From: Moorena sp. SS36440bin_2
GTDB lineage: Bacteria > Cyanobacteriota > Cyanobacteriia > Cyanobacteriales > Coleofasciculaceae
DNA: 42,125 nt
Assembly (NCBI GenBank): GCA_011524395.1
Contig: WTKN01000268.1
Span: 1-42,125 of the forward strand
Reading direction: 5' to 3'
Below the pieces are notes generated by a model that saw nothing but the letters and a program-made list of their open reading frames with translations, was not told where the DNA came from and made no database searches. The first letter of the stretch is position 1, and each line of letters begins with the position of its first letter. The position numbers and the translations under genes were made by a program. This document shows positions 16,897 through 25,943 of the stretch, one piece after another.

Positions 16897-17132
16897 TCTG
16901 ATTTGTGAAAGAAATGGTCTGCTTTAGCAAAGGTAACAGGTAACAGGGAACAGGGAAAAAACATTCTATCAATTCCTACACGAATTGCTATTTAAAGTAG
17001 GAAGTAGAAGGGAAGGGAGAAGGCACCAATTTTTTTTTACAATTCCAGGAATTTTACAAATAATTTAGGATTGCTATATAGGCTCCCTCCCCAGCAGCAA
17101 GGATGAAGCCAATGCCCTTACTGTCGAGTCTT

Positions 17133-17423
17133 TTAAACTCTTGTCATATAATTATTTTTTGCACAAAAGTCCATACAATTAATTGCTGCCTCAGAATTAG
17201 CAACTGAGGGATGCACGGTACATTTAAGACGATAATCACCAGTAAAAAACTGACAGTTAGAACAGGGAATTTGATGCAGTCGTTTTGCAACAGCAAAACT
17301 TTCTCGGACTGCTGACAAAACGCTCCAAACTAGAATCATCATTATCCCCCAAGCCAAACAAAAGCAAATCAGGTCTAGATAAGGCTGGAGGGCATATATA
17401 AGTACGTAAAGAAGTTGAAACAC
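17133..17423 (-). CDS. Small membrane protein with five-cysteine C-terminal motif
   Basis: A 96-aa protein with a GTG start, and AGGAG about 12 nt upstream. Residues 1-42 are hydrophobic, forming one or two membrane helices. The C-terminal half has a cysteine pattern C54xxC57, C68, C83xxxC87 (IPCSNCQFF, LKCTVHP, INCMDFC) that could bind a metal or form disulfides. The domain is not one I can name, though small proteins of this layout are common in cyanobacteria. It lies 23 bp downstream of ssb on the same strand, so the two are probably co-transcribed. Confidence 0.65.
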   Translation of the reverse strand: MFQLLYVLIYALQPYLDLICFCLAWGIMMILVWSVLSAVRESFAVAKRLHQIPCSNCQFFTGDYRLKCTVHPSVANSEAAINCMDFCAKNNYMTRV

Positions 17424-17446
17424 AATTTAATCTTTGCTCCTAATAA

Positions 17447-18034
17447 CTAAAAGGGAATATCATCTAAATCGTGTTGATGACTAGGGCTATCAGAGGTTGG
17501 GTTTTGAGGAGATGAAGACCCAAAAGAAGACTCAAAACTTTGCTCAGTATTTTGTTCAGTGCTGGTATAAGCAAAATCTTGTTCGGTATTGCTAGGATAA
17601 GAAACTGATGACGACATCCGATGTTGATCCATCGATACAACCTTATCATAGGTTTGGGGAGAGGATGGTTCTGGGGTACGCTGGAAAGTTCTATCCGAGG
17701 CCATGACTTGTGGCTCGAAGTGATCATCTGTTGCCAATTTGTGAATCCGGGAAACAGTCAATTCTGCTCGTTTTTCCTTGAATCCTTCTGGTCGCTCAAT
17801 CAGATTCATCCTTAAGCTACCTTCAATCACCACGCGATCGCCTGTGGAATAGTTAGCTTTAATGTCATTAGCCAAATATTCCCCCCAACCTACCACTTTT
17901 AAGGTGGATGGGGCGTCCTCAGCCTTGACACCGGAGAATTGTACTAGCATCTGAGTCAGGGGTGTCTGATTATCTGAAGTGTAACGGAGTTCTGGATCCT
18001 GAATAATTTGTGCCATTAAAATGCAGCTGTTCAT
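17447..18034 (-). CDS. ssb: Single-stranded DNA-binding protein (cyanobacterial Ssb type)
   Basis: A 195-aa protein. An N-terminal OB-fold of about 110 residues (MNSCILMAQIIQDPELRYT, then LKVVGWGEYLA and DRVVIEGSLRMN) is followed by a low-complexity Ser/Gln/Glu-rich linker. It ends DLDDIPF, the acidic tip with which SSB proteins recruit replication and repair partners. It binds ssDNA as a tetramer during replication and recombination. GGGAGATAGGAG lies just upstream of the ATG as ribosome-binding sequence. Cyanobacteria may carry more than one Ssb-like gene, so the symbol is by family. Confidence 0.9.
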   Translation of the reverse strand: MNSCILMAQIIQDPELRYTSDNQTPLTQMLVQFSGVKAEDAPSTLKVVGWGEYLANDIKANYSTGDRVVIEGSLRMNLIERPEGFKEKRAELTVSRIHKLATDDHFEPQVMASDRTFQRTPEPSSPQTYDKVVSMDQHRMSSSVSYPSNTEQDFAYTSTEQNTEQSFESSFGSSSPQNPTSDSPSHQHDLDDIPF

Positions 18035-18149
18035 CTCCTATCTCCCTTGTTCTTTGAATGTTGACTCTTAATTATAGAACAAGCGTACCAATACTCTTGG
18101 CTTTTCTTTGAGTGAACTTAAGCTACCAACAATTAACTACCAACAACGG

Positions 18150-18232
18150 CATAGCGGTGACTTTACTGAAGTCTACAAACTCTTTAGGTGCTCGCCTCCT
18201 AGGGCGAGCACCTGATAAAAGCCACCGCTATG
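18150..18232. terminator. Nested hairpins after the nucleotidyltransferase gene
   Basis: The inner stem AGGTGCTCGCC (18186-18196) and its perfect complement (18203-18213) enclose a 6-nt loop. An outer stem CATAGCGGTG (18150-18159) pairs perfectly with 18223-18232. It lies 38 bp beyond the minus-strand stop at 18271 and could end that transcript, but no T-run follows. Confidence 0.55.
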
Positions 18233-18270
18233 GCTGTCACTAGCCGATCAATCGGATTTATGACACGGAT

Positions 18271-20808
18271 TTATGACACGGCTGAAGGTTGCGCTTCTAC
18301 ACCTTGTTCTTTTTCAACGAATTCCTGAACATGGTTGCGATAATGCTTGAGGTTTTCCTCGACCCAATCCCGGTCATCGCTGTTGGCAAAAATATGGACT
18401 AAGGGTTCGCCAGCATCGGGTAAAATCAACACCCAGTTATCATTTTGGGGGTTGATAATTTTAACGCCATCAACAAGTTCGAGCTGCTCACTGGGATGGG
18501 TTTCCACCAGATGACGCATCAGGCTACCCTTAACTGTCCAAGGACAGCGCAGAGTAACGGTTTTGTACCATACGCGGGGGAGTTCGGCACGAATATCAGC
18601 AAGCGATCGCTCTTGGACTGTCAGCATCTCGATCAACTTGGCGATTCCAAACATGGCATCAAAGCCTGGATGTAGTTGGGGGAAAATAAAGCCCATGTCC
18701 CAACTTCCTCCCAATACCACATTGGGGTTGCTTTGAGATGCTTCCATCAATGCTGTGGGGTTAGATTTGGTGCGGATCACCTTGCCATCATGCTGTCGGG
18801 CAATTTGTTCCACCGCACTTGATGTCTGGACTGGAACCACCACAGTTCCCCTGGGATTAGAGGTTAACATAATATTGACCATCAGTGCAGTCAATATCTC
18901 ACCTCGAATCGAGATTCCCGATTCATCCACCAAAATAAACTGTTCCCCATTAGCAGAGACCTGGACGCCAAAATTAGCTTTTAGAGCCTCGACTACCTGA
19001 CCGAGCTGATTGAGCAAACTCTCTCGTTCTTCTGCAGAGATAGCTGTTTGTTTCAAACTGGCATTGAGGACTACTGCATCAGCGCCAAATTTCGCTAACA
19101 GTTGGGGTAACACCGCACCAGACACGGCATAAGCATAGTCAATAACTACCTTAGCACTACTGTTGCGAATGGCCTCTACATTGAGATGCTTCTCAAAAGC
19201 AGTACCGTAGATATCGATTAACTGGATCGGGTAGTTAACATTACCGATATCATTGATCTGGACTCGTCTTAGGTCTTCTTTAAAGTAAGCCCCCTCAATT
19301 TTTTTCTCTTTACCCTTGCTGACATTAATGCCCTTGCCATCAATAACTTCGATCAGGATATGATCGGGTCGGTCAGGATGCACGCGCACATGGATACCTC
19401 CCTCAACCCCTAGGGTTGGTACCACGGTTCGAGCTACAGGAATTGCGGTTGCATCTAGGTTCTGGACATCAATACCTACAGACATCAATCCCCCAATCAA
19501 AGACCGGGTCACCATGCGACAGATACTACGCTGGTCACGGGAGAGTGATACTTGGGAGCCTAGTTTTAAGGTAGACCCATAAGCGGCTCCCAACTTAACG
19601 GCAAATTCGGGAGTAATATCGATGTTGGCTAAGCCTTGGACACCCCGCTGACCAAAAAGATTCCGTTGGGCAGTGTTGCCCCAAATTAAATTGATATTCA
19701 ATGTTGCACCTGATTCTATAGTTTTATTTGGCCAAACCCTTACAGTGGGACTAATTTGAGCTTCTTCTCCGACTTTAGACAGGGCACCGACAACAGCACT
19801 TTCCAAAACCTGAGCACGACGGTCTACCCGGGTTCCCCTGGAAATGGTGCAGGCACTCAGATTAACCTCTTCACCAATCAACGCTCCATTCCAAATAATC
19901 GGTCGTTTCAGGTGAGCGTGGGCAGAGACGGTAACATTATCCCCAATTACTGTGCCTGCTTCGATGTGGGCGTTTGGCCCAATCCGGCAGTTGCTACCAA
20001 TTAGTACTGGGGTTTCAATCTTGGCAGTAGGGTCGATATAGGTATTTTGTCCCACCCACATTCCTGAGGATTGTTCTGGGTAAGCAAAATCTAGTGTGAC
20101 CTTATTCATTAAGCCGTCATACTGGGCTTCTCGGTAAGCCTCCAGGTGACCGACATCACACCAATATCCCTCAGCTACATAGCCATACATTGGCTCATCT
20201 TTCTCGAGCAGTTTGGGAAACAGGTCTTTAGAAAAGTCACATTCCTCATTTGATGGCAGGTACTCTAGAACCGATGGTTCGAGAATGTAAGTGCCAGTGT
20301 TAACAGTATCGGAAAAAATTTCTGAGGTTGAAGGTTTTTCCAAAAATCGGCGGATGCGCATTTCCTTATCGGTGATCACCACCCCGAACTCAACGGGATT
20401 GGGAACGCGAGTTAGGATTAATGTCGCCTTTGATTTCTTAGCTTTATGAAATTCAATCGCAGCAGTCAAATCAAAGTCGGTGATGCTATCGCCACTAATG
20501 ACTAAAAAGGTTTCATTCAGTAATTCGGAAATATTTTTAACACAACCTGCAGTCCCCAGAGGCTGTTCTTCTTCTACCGCATAGGTCATCTTTACCCCAA
20601 AGTCACTGCCGTCTTGGAAGTAGTCCCGCATGACATCTGGGAGATAGTACAGAGTGGCAATGACCTCATTGATATTGTGCCGTTTGAGTAGATTAACGAT
20701 ATGTTCAGCAATGGGTCGATTCAGGATTGGCACCATGGGCTTGGGCAGATCACAGGTCAACGGTCTCAGCCGTGTTCCTGAACCACCAGCCATCAGCACT
20801 GCTCGCAT
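18271..20808 (-). CDS. Sugar-1-phosphate nucleotidyltransferase fused to inactive phosphomannomutase-like domain
   Basis: An 845-aa protein behind a strong AGAGGAGG ribosome-binding site. Residues 1-235 are a nucleotidyltransferase (MAGGSGTRLRPLT at 6-18, LPKPMVPI with K23, SGDSITDFD near 105-113) of the mannose-1-phosphate guanylyltransferase type. Residues about 250-380 are a left-handed beta-helix of hexapeptide repeats. Residues about 400-835 follow the alpha-D-phosphohexomutase fold. In that part the phosphoserine loop (normally TASHNP) reads GGIHVRVHPDRPDH (470-483), and the metal loop DxDxDR is not found. The second half is therefore probably a regulatory or structural pseudo-enzyme. 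The likely product is GDP-mannose or another NDP-hexose for polysaccharides. The nucleotide is not proven by sequence. Confidence 0.88.
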   Translation of the reverse strand: MRAVLMAGGSGTRLRPLTCDLPKPMVPILNRPIAEHIVNLLKRHNINEVIATLYYLPDVMRDYFQDGSDFGVKMTYAVEEEQPLGTAGCVKNISELLNETFLVISGDSITDFDLTAAIEFHKAKKSKATLILTRVPNPVEFGVVITDKEMRIRRFLEKPSTSEIFSDTVNTGTYILEPSVLEYLPSNEECDFSKDLFPKLLEKDEPMYGYVAEGYWCDVGHLEAYREAQYDGLMNKVTLDFAYPEQSSGMWVGQNTYIDPTAKIETPVLIGSNCRIGPNAHIEAGTVIGDNVTVSAHAHLKRPIIWNGALIGEEVNLSACTISRGTRVDRRAQVLESAVVGALSKVGEEAQISPTVRVWPNKTIESGATLNINLIWGNTAQRNLFGQRGVQGLANIDITPEFAVKLGAAYGSTLKLGSQVSLSRDQRSICRMVTRSLIGGLMSVGIDVQNLDATAIPVARTVVPTLGVEGGIHVRVHPDRPDHILIEVIDGKGINVSKGKEKKIEGAYFKEDLRRVQINDIGNVNYPIQLIDIYGTAFEKHLNVEAIRNSSAKVVIDYAYAVSGAVLPQLLAKFGADAVVLNASLKQTAISAEERESLLNQLGQVVEALKANFGVQVSANGEQFILVDESGISIRGEILTALMVNIMLTSNPRGTVVVPVQTSSAVEQIARQHDGKVIRTKSNPTALMEASQSNPNVVLGGSWDMGFIFPQLHPGFDAMFGIAKLIEMLTVQERSLADIRAELPRVWYKTVTLRCPWTVKGSLMRHLVETHPSEQLELVDGVKIINPQNDNWVLILPDAGEPLVHIFANSDDRDWVEENLKHYRNHVQEFVEKEQGVEAQPSAVS

Positions 20809-21478
20809 AATTCCTCCTCTTTTAACCCGTTAAGGGGTTTGATCATCTTGTCTACGTTCATTTGTCTTGTTATGGGCTTTTTTTAGTGAAGTACTCACCT
20901 CCACAAACAGTGACTTGATCTCAAAACCGTGATTTTGGCATGCTAGCGTCCATAGTGAGTCATTAAAGAGTGCTTTCGACAAAGACTGGCGGAACTATAA
21001 CTAACGACACTGGTGTCGCCAAGTTTCCTCCGACCTCAGAACAAAGATCGCGCGTTAACCCGCTGCTTCTTCATTCAGGTAATGATCACTACTGAGTTTG
21101 GCTAGTCTGTAACTCCTAAGGGTCACACCACAAATGAAGACTAGATAAACTGGATATGGATCAATGCTACTTTGAGCTGTAATCCGAATCAATTCGTAGG
21201 TGCGCTAACCAGCGCGCACCGGTTGATTAACCTACACACTTATGGTATAGAGGTCATGGTCTAACACTGGCTTGATAAGGTAAAATTATCATTAATATGA
21301 AAATTATCTTATAAAAAGCACCGGAGGTAAAAAACCATGTAACAATAACCAAATGTCTTCTACCCAGATTCAACAAGGGTAGTTAAAACGTCACCTTGGG
21401 CTCGCTTGTCCTCCCTGTCAGGCGAGACGCCTATCTTACTTGAGACGGGGTTTCCAAATATCGCAAGATTTTTGATGA
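20809..21478. other. Divergent intergenic region, 670 bp
   Basis: It separates the minus-strand nucleotidyltransferase from the plus-strand small membrane gene and must contain both promoters. A stem GGTGCGC (21199-21205) / GCGCACC (21214-21220), extended outward by AATCAA/TTGATT, is the only clear structure. I looked for a cobalamin riboswitch because of cobK downstream and did not recognise one. No coding frame is supported. Confidence 0.55.
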
Positions 21479-21673
21479 ATGGCTAAGTTAATTGTCTTCG
21501 GGTTACTGGTAGTCTATGGGTATGGCGTGTGGAAATTCTGGAGGGGGTTTGAGCGCACTGACTTCAGCCGCAGCTTAACCAATCGGATAGCATTGTCACT
21601 GTTGTGGCCAGCTTTAATCGTTGCTAATAAGTCCTATCGCAAAAACTTTACTAAAGCCCTTAAGGGCAGATAG
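21479..21673 (+). CDS. Small membrane protein, 64 aa
   Basis: One N-terminal membrane helix (LIVFGLLVVYGYGVWKFW, residues 4-21), then an RxFERTDFSRSL stretch, a second amphipathic or membrane segment (IALSLLWPALIVANKSY) and a basic tail. It ends 2 bp before the GTG of cobK, so the two are translationally linked. The composition and tight spacing argue for a real gene. I do not recognise a named family. Confidence 0.7.
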   Translation: MAKLIVFGLLVVYGYGVWKFWRGFERTDFSRSLTNRIALSLLWPALIVANKSYRKNFTKALKGR

Positions 21674-21675
21674 GA

Positions 21676-22467
21676 GTGCTAGATAGCAGTGGCCGTATTT
21701 GGCTGATTGGTGGAACCACGGAAAGTGTGACTCTAGCAAATGCGATCGCATCCAGGGAGATGCCCTGTACAGTAACCGTTACCACAACGGCGGCTAAATC
21801 CCTCTATCCCGAAACCCCAAATTTAAGGGTTCGAGTCGGACGTTTAGATACAAATGAGCTAGAGCAGTTTTTGGAGAAGCATGGTATTGTAGCGATCCTA
21901 GATGCCTCTCACCCCTATGCGGTGGAAATTTCCCAAATAGCGATTTCAGCTGCTTGTGCTCGGCATATACCTTACCTACGTTTTGAACGGCAACAGCTAA
22001 ATTCTCAGGTAAGTTCTGAACTAGACAATTCACCAATAATTTATCTCAATAGTTTCCAAGACCTGATTGCTGGTAACTATCTCCATCACCAGCGGGTATT
22101 ACTGACCATCGGTTACAAACATTTACCCTTATTCCGTAGCTGGCAAGACCAGTCAACCCTATACGCCAGGATTCTCCCCAGTGTTACTGCCATCGATGTA
22201 GCGATCGCGTCTGGATTTAGCCCAAATCGAATTATTGCCCTGCGTCCTCCGATACCAGCTGATTTAGAAAAGGCACTCTGGCATCATTGGGACATCTCTG
22301 TTGTTGTCACCAAGGCATCTGGAGTTGCTGGGGGAGAAGATATCAAACGAGCCCTAGCTACTGAGTTAGGCATCTCCCTAGTTATCATTACTCGCCCAGT
22401 TGTTGATTATCCCCAGCAAACTAGCCATGTATCTGTGGCATTAGAGTTTTGCGATCGTTATGTTTGA
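21676..22467 (+). CDS. cobK: Precorrin-6A reductase (CobK/CbiJ)
   Basis: A 263-aa protein from a GTG start. N-terminal IWLIGGTTESVTLANAI (residues 8-24) and LDASHPYAVEIS (about 75-86) are the conserved motifs of CobK/CbiJ. RPPIPADLEKALW and VTKASGVAGGEDIK (about residues 195-230) complete the second half. The enzyme reduces precorrin-6A (or the cobalt form) to 6B with NAD(P)H in corrin-ring synthesis, in the cytoplasm. It is isolated from other cobalamin genes here, as is frequent in cyanobacteria. The next gene is convergent, with a hairpin in between. Confidence 0.92.
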   Translation: MLDSSGRIWLIGGTTESVTLANAIASREMPCTVTVTTTAAKSLYPETPNLRVRVGRLDTNELEQFLEKHGIVAILDASHPYAVEISQIAISAACARHIPYLRFERQQLNSQVSSELDNSPIIYLNSFQDLIAGNYLHHQRVLLTIGYKHLPLFRSWQDQSTLYARILPSVTAIDVAIASGFSPNRIIALRPPIPADLEKALWHHWDISVVVTKASGVAGGEDIKRALATELGISLVIITRPVVDYPQQTSHVSVALEFCDRYV

Positions 22468-22492
22468 ACTCTCGCCTTATTAAATAAAAGGA

Positions 22493-22519
22493 AAGCATAT
22501 GCGCTACCCGCATATGCTT
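22493..22519. terminator. Bidirectional hairpin between convergent genes
   Basis: AAGCATATGCG (22493-22503) and its perfect complement (22509-22519) enclose a 5-nt loop. It sits in the 63-bp gap between the stops of cobK (+) and the DUF3386 gene (-), the expected place for a shared terminator. No long T-run is present. Confidence 0.6.
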
Positions 22520-22530
22520 ACAACCAAAGC

Positions 22531-23181
22531 TTAAACCAAAGCTGGTTCGAGTAACTTGATATTAGAAAAGTTGAATTCAGTAGCTGTCCGCCCTTTTTCC
22601 TCGATGGCATAAACCACTTGACGAGTCATAATATAATACTCACCAACTTTATCAAAGCTGTCTTCAAACTCTCGTTTAGCCATCAAATCACCAGTTTTGG
22701 CATTGCGAAAAATGGCATTGTAGCCTGAAGAAATATACCCTTCTCCTGTATCTAGGCTATCGTTGGTATTAATTGTAAAAGCCATCGGACCCATCACCCG
22801 ACTGACATGACAAATTTCCTGCCCTCGGACTTTATAGTTAGAGCCCATAGCATCACCCTTGACAAAAATTTCTACTGCACCAGTAGAATCATTGTCACCA
22901 AAGCTAAATTGGTTTTTACCATGGGCTTTTTCAAAGGATGACCGCTTACGGTGGGTCACAATATCCCGCATCTGGTTATAGACACTTTCTTTAACCTTTT
23001 CATCATCAAACCCACTGACGTCAACACTGTGATCACCATTAATGCGAACTTGACCAGTGTATACTTCATCACCTTGCTTAATTTCCAAGTCAGCTTTGTA
23101 ACCAGGAAAATCGTCGTCCCAGGTGTAGCGGTTGTCGTAAGCCGCCTGGAATACTTCACGAGCTGTTGCGTTTTCGATCAT
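22531..23181 (-). CDS. DUF3386 family protein
   Basis: A 216-aa soluble protein without signal peptide or membrane segments (MIENATAREVFQAAYDNRYTW...). It matches my memory of the cyanobacterial DUF3386 family over its full length: an N-terminal helix, WDDDFPGYKADLEI, a central HVSRVMGPMAFTINTNDS stretch and a C-terminal beta-rich part (YYIMTRQVVYAIEEKG). The function is unknown. It is monocistronic and convergent with cobK. The assignment rests on pattern recognition. Confidence 0.75.
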   Translation of the reverse strand: MIENATAREVFQAAYDNRYTWDDDFPGYKADLEIKQGDEVYTGQVRINGDHSVDVSGFDDEKVKESVYNQMRDIVTHRKRSSFEKAHGKNQFSFGDNDSTGAVEIFVKGDAMGSNYKVRGQEICHVSRVMGPMAFTINTNDSLDTGEGYISSGYNAIFRNAKTGDLMAKREFEDSFDKVGEYYIMTRQVVYAIEEKGRTATEFNFSNIKLLEPALV

Positions 23182-23624
23182 AGTCTTGCTAAGTCAACCG
23201 ATAGTTTATCCAAAGACTACTCATTCACTAATCTCTGACGCTGGTTATTATAGCATTACTACTTTACATAGAATCTTTAAATTGGGTGAGGTAGTTTTAG
23301 CTAACTTTAATCTATAGCAATTATACGACTTGTGAGGTACAAATTTCTGGTTTTTAGGGAGCAGGGACTGAGGCCGTAGGCCACGCGGGGCGCGTTCGGA
23401 GCAGGGAGCAGGGAGCAGGTAAGAGGTAAAAGGTAAGAGGTAAGAGGTAAAAAATAATGTTTACCTCATGAGTCCTAGATAGGTAATTTTAGTTTAAATT
23501 TTCCACAAAAAGCGTGCTAATCTTACCGTTATCTTTTATAAATAATGAACTGTTAACTATTAACAGGTCAGCTGACTTTATTTTAATTCCATCCTATGGT
23601 AATAGGAACCTAAGAAGTGGATGG
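23182..23624. other. Intergenic region dominated by a repeat element
   Basis: Most of this gap is repeat copy B (23313-23480). The remainder, 23481-23624, is AT-rich with no supported gene. Confidence 0.7.
23313..23480. repeat. Interspersed repeat element, copy B
   Basis: It is the reverse-oriented relative of the element at 15681-15893. Common blocks are TATAGC, GAGGTACA, CTGGTTTTTAGGGAGCAGGGA, then AAATAATGTTTACCTCATGAG. The core differs: GGAGCAG heptamers are interrupted by a GC-rich 33-bp insert (about 23368-23400) and are followed by GGTAAGA/GGTAAAA units (23418-23455). Confidence 0.8.
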
Positions 23625-25346
23625 TTAATCCAGATCAGTTGCTTGATTGGAAATCATCACAGGAACTTGATAAAGAGGTACTGTGAAGGTAACTGTTGAC
23701 CCTAAATTTTCCCCCATACTGAAAAAATTGACCACACCCCCCATGGTTTCAATCAGCTTTTGGGATATGACTAGACCTAAACCCGTGCCGCCATATTGGC
23801 GAGTCCGGGAACCATCGACTTGGGTAAATGTTTGAAACAGTCGGTCTTGCTGGTCGAGGGAAACACCGATACCAGTATCGGCAACTCGAACTTTAACCAA
23901 TCCTGGGAATTCTGTACCTTTGAAAGTTATCTTCTTTCGGATCACCTCAGCACTGACAGTCACCCCACCTTCATCAGTAAACTTAATGGCATTACCCACT
24001 AGGTTTAACATGACCTGTAGCAGCCTTTGATAGTTACCATACATAACAATGCCATCATAGACATCAGGCATTTCAATTCTGAGGCTGAGGTTTTTGACCT
24101 CGGCTTGATTGATCGTAAAGTCCTCAACTTTGCTAAACAGAGAGTCTAATTCTACTGAAGCGAGTTCTAGCTCCATTTTCCCCGCTTCAATCTTGGCAAT
24201 ATCGAGGATATCATTAATAATATTGAGCAGATGTAATGCAGAATTGTAGGCTTCTTGGATAAAATCCCGTTGCTCCTGTGGATCGTCTGCCATGCCATCA
24301 AGAACCAACTTGAGAAACCCAATCATGCCATTGAGAGGGGTGCGTAGCTCATGGGAAGTATTAGCCAGAAAATCACTTTTGTGGCGAGACGCTTCTTCAG
24401 CCCTTTCGCTAGCTATTTCTAACTCCTTGTAAAGGGTGCCATGAGCGATCGCTGTGCCGACTTGCTCAGCCAATTCTCCCACTAACTTTATTTCTGCAGC
24501 ACTCCATTGACGGCGATGGTCACACTGCTGTAGGCAAATCAAACCATTAGGTTCATCTTTATAGGAGGTTGAAACCACCAACACAGACAACTGTTCCCAT
24601 TCACCAGGAACAATGTGTTCTACCAGCAGTGGCTCCTGACTAGTGAGGGCTTGTTCGAGGTAAGGCTCAGAATCTAAGGGTAGCAGTTGTTTGGCCATTG
24701 ACCGCAACGGCTGTTGACAATATTCTGCCTGCACCTTGGTTACCCGTGCGTCTGGTTTGTAATAGCATACGAGGCAACGGCTGACCTGGAGTGCCTCCCC
24801 TAGACTTTGGGCAGTTTGTTGCCAAATGGTATCTAGATCGAGGGTACGACGAATCTGCCGGGAAATTTTGGTGAGTAATTGTTGATGGGGGTCTACACTT
24901 AGGTTTGTAGGAGATTCCCGCCATTCCAATATTGATGATTCCGGCAAAAAGCGACCCATCACTAGAACAGTGCTTGCTTCGCCATCCGCTGGCAAAATGG
25001 GGCTAATGACCAACTCAAAGGCAAAGGATTTGTCCTGGTAACAAAACGATTGAAGACAACGTTCAGGGGTTCGCTGGCTCAAAATTCTCTGAAGCCTATC
25101 TTGGTAGGCTTCGGCTTCAGTCGGGCAGAATGCATCTTTTAGGGGAAGTCCCACCACTTGTGTCAAACTCAGACCATATTGCTCAGCAGCTTGCCAGTGA
25201 AAAGAAAGGCATTTGCCAGATCCCTCTTGAGTATAAACCAGCTCACACCCTAAACCCTGCAAAAAGTTAGAATCACCTTGTGCACTAGCGGATTGCCTAT
25301 TTATATATCCAGTTTGAAAACATTTAAAATTCACAGGTGCAGCCAT
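23625..25346 (-). CDS. PAS-GAF sensor histidine kinase
   Basis: About 573 aa from ATG 25346 (MAAPVNFKCF); the longer frame to 25421 adds 25 doubtful residues. Domain order: an N-terminal PAS-like domain (about residues 30-135), a GAF domain (about 160-305), a HisKA dimerisation helix with SHELRTPLNG (phospho-acceptor H332), then HATPase_c with NLVGNAIKFTDEGG (N box), VADTGIGV (G1) and YGGTGLGL (G2). No membrane helices are seen, so it is cytoplasmic. It has no receiver domain and no response regulator beside it, so it is an orphan kinase whose partner and signal are unknown. The GAF lacks an obvious Cys-His bilin site. Confidence 0.92.
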   Translation of the reverse strand: MAAPVNFKCFQTGYINRQSASAQGDSNFLQGLGCELVYTQEGSGKCLSFHWQAAEQYGLSLTQVVGLPLKDAFCPTEAEAYQDRLQRILSQRTPERCLQSFCYQDKSFAFELVISPILPADGEASTVLVMGRFLPESSILEWRESPTNLSVDPHQQLLTKISRQIRRTLDLDTIWQQTAQSLGEALQVSRCLVCYYKPDARVTKVQAEYCQQPLRSMAKQLLPLDSEPYLEQALTSQEPLLVEHIVPGEWEQLSVLVVSTSYKDEPNGLICLQQCDHRRQWSAAEIKLVGELAEQVGTAIAHGTLYKELEIASERAEEASRHKSDFLANTSHELRTPLNGMIGFLKLVLDGMADDPQEQRDFIQEAYNSALHLLNIINDILDIAKIEAGKMELELASVELDSLFSKVEDFTINQAEVKNLSLRIEMPDVYDGIVMYGNYQRLLQVMLNLVGNAIKFTDEGGVTVSAEVIRKKITFKGTEFPGLVKVRVADTGIGVSLDQQDRLFQTFTQVDGSRTRQYGGTGLGLVISQKLIETMGGVVNFFSMGENLGSTVTFTVPLYQVPVMISNQATDLD

Positions 25347-25483
25347 TAAAAGAAACCTGGAAACTACAAGCAACACCGGGAGCCTCAGTTCCCGTGTCAA
25401 CACGTAAATGCAACCAACCAACCAAGCCTAACGCAGGAGCCAATCGCAACCTCTCAAAGGTAGATGCCTTTACCTCTTGTCTA

Positions 25484-25774
25484 TCAATCGTTCCACTCAC
25501 CTCGGGGCGGTAGGGGTGGATTTCGGTCAAAGGTACGGGCTAATTCCTGATCTGTTGCCCTTTCACCCCTGAGCCATTGACGAATTGCCGTTTCTATTAC
25601 TTTACTCGGATCATTAGTCAAGTGTTTGATTTGATCCAAGAGTTCCGTATCCAAATGAATAGAAATTTCTTCTTTGTCAGCTGAACGTGATAGATCTACG
25701 TTAGTAGCTTTGGTAGACTCAAGGTGGTTTTCAAGCAAACCCTCTTGATGTAAGGCATGATCATTCATAATCAA
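25484..25774 (-). CDS. Ribbon-helix-helix (CopG-like) small protein
   Basis: A 96-aa protein. The middle, EEISIHLDTELLDQIKHLTNDPSKVIETAIRQWLRGE (described in two parts: strand about 35-41, helices about 42-70), fits an RHH DNA-binding fold. The C-terminal tail is Pro/Arg-rich (TFDRNPPLPPRGEW). It could be an antitoxin or a small repressor. No toxin gene is adjacent: upstream is the divergent lepA and downstream the histidine kinase on the same strand. Confidence 0.65.
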   Translation of the reverse strand: MIMNDHALHQEGLLENHLESTKATNVDLSRSADKEEISIHLDTELLDQIKHLTNDPSKVIETAIRQWLRGERATDQELARTFDRNPPLPPRGEWND

Positions 25775-25943
25775 TGGGCTAATAACACTACTAATATAAC
25801 TTTACGATAACTGACAATTAGCCTCGCTCAGTTATAACCATTCCAGGGGTAGTACCCTTACCTCTGACGGAAAACATTAAAATACATTAAGTTGATCATG
25901 AACTCAATAGACCAGTTATTGACTGGGTTTATACCAATAGCTT

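Noticed and set aside
16856-16972. N-terminal 39-residue extension of the lipase
   Set aside because: It is encoded across a palindrome and a heptamer repeat, is hydrophobic without signal-peptide logic, and is absent from the usual start of the fold.
21000-21478. Cobalamin riboswitch ahead of the cobK unit
   Set aside because: I looked for the conserved B12-box and nearby core and did not recognise them; an Rfam scan would be decisive.
25324-25530. 68-codon minus-strand frame between the RHH gene and the histidine kinase
   Set aside because: It overlaps both neighbours on the same strand in another frame, with no recognisable motif; judged a chance frame.
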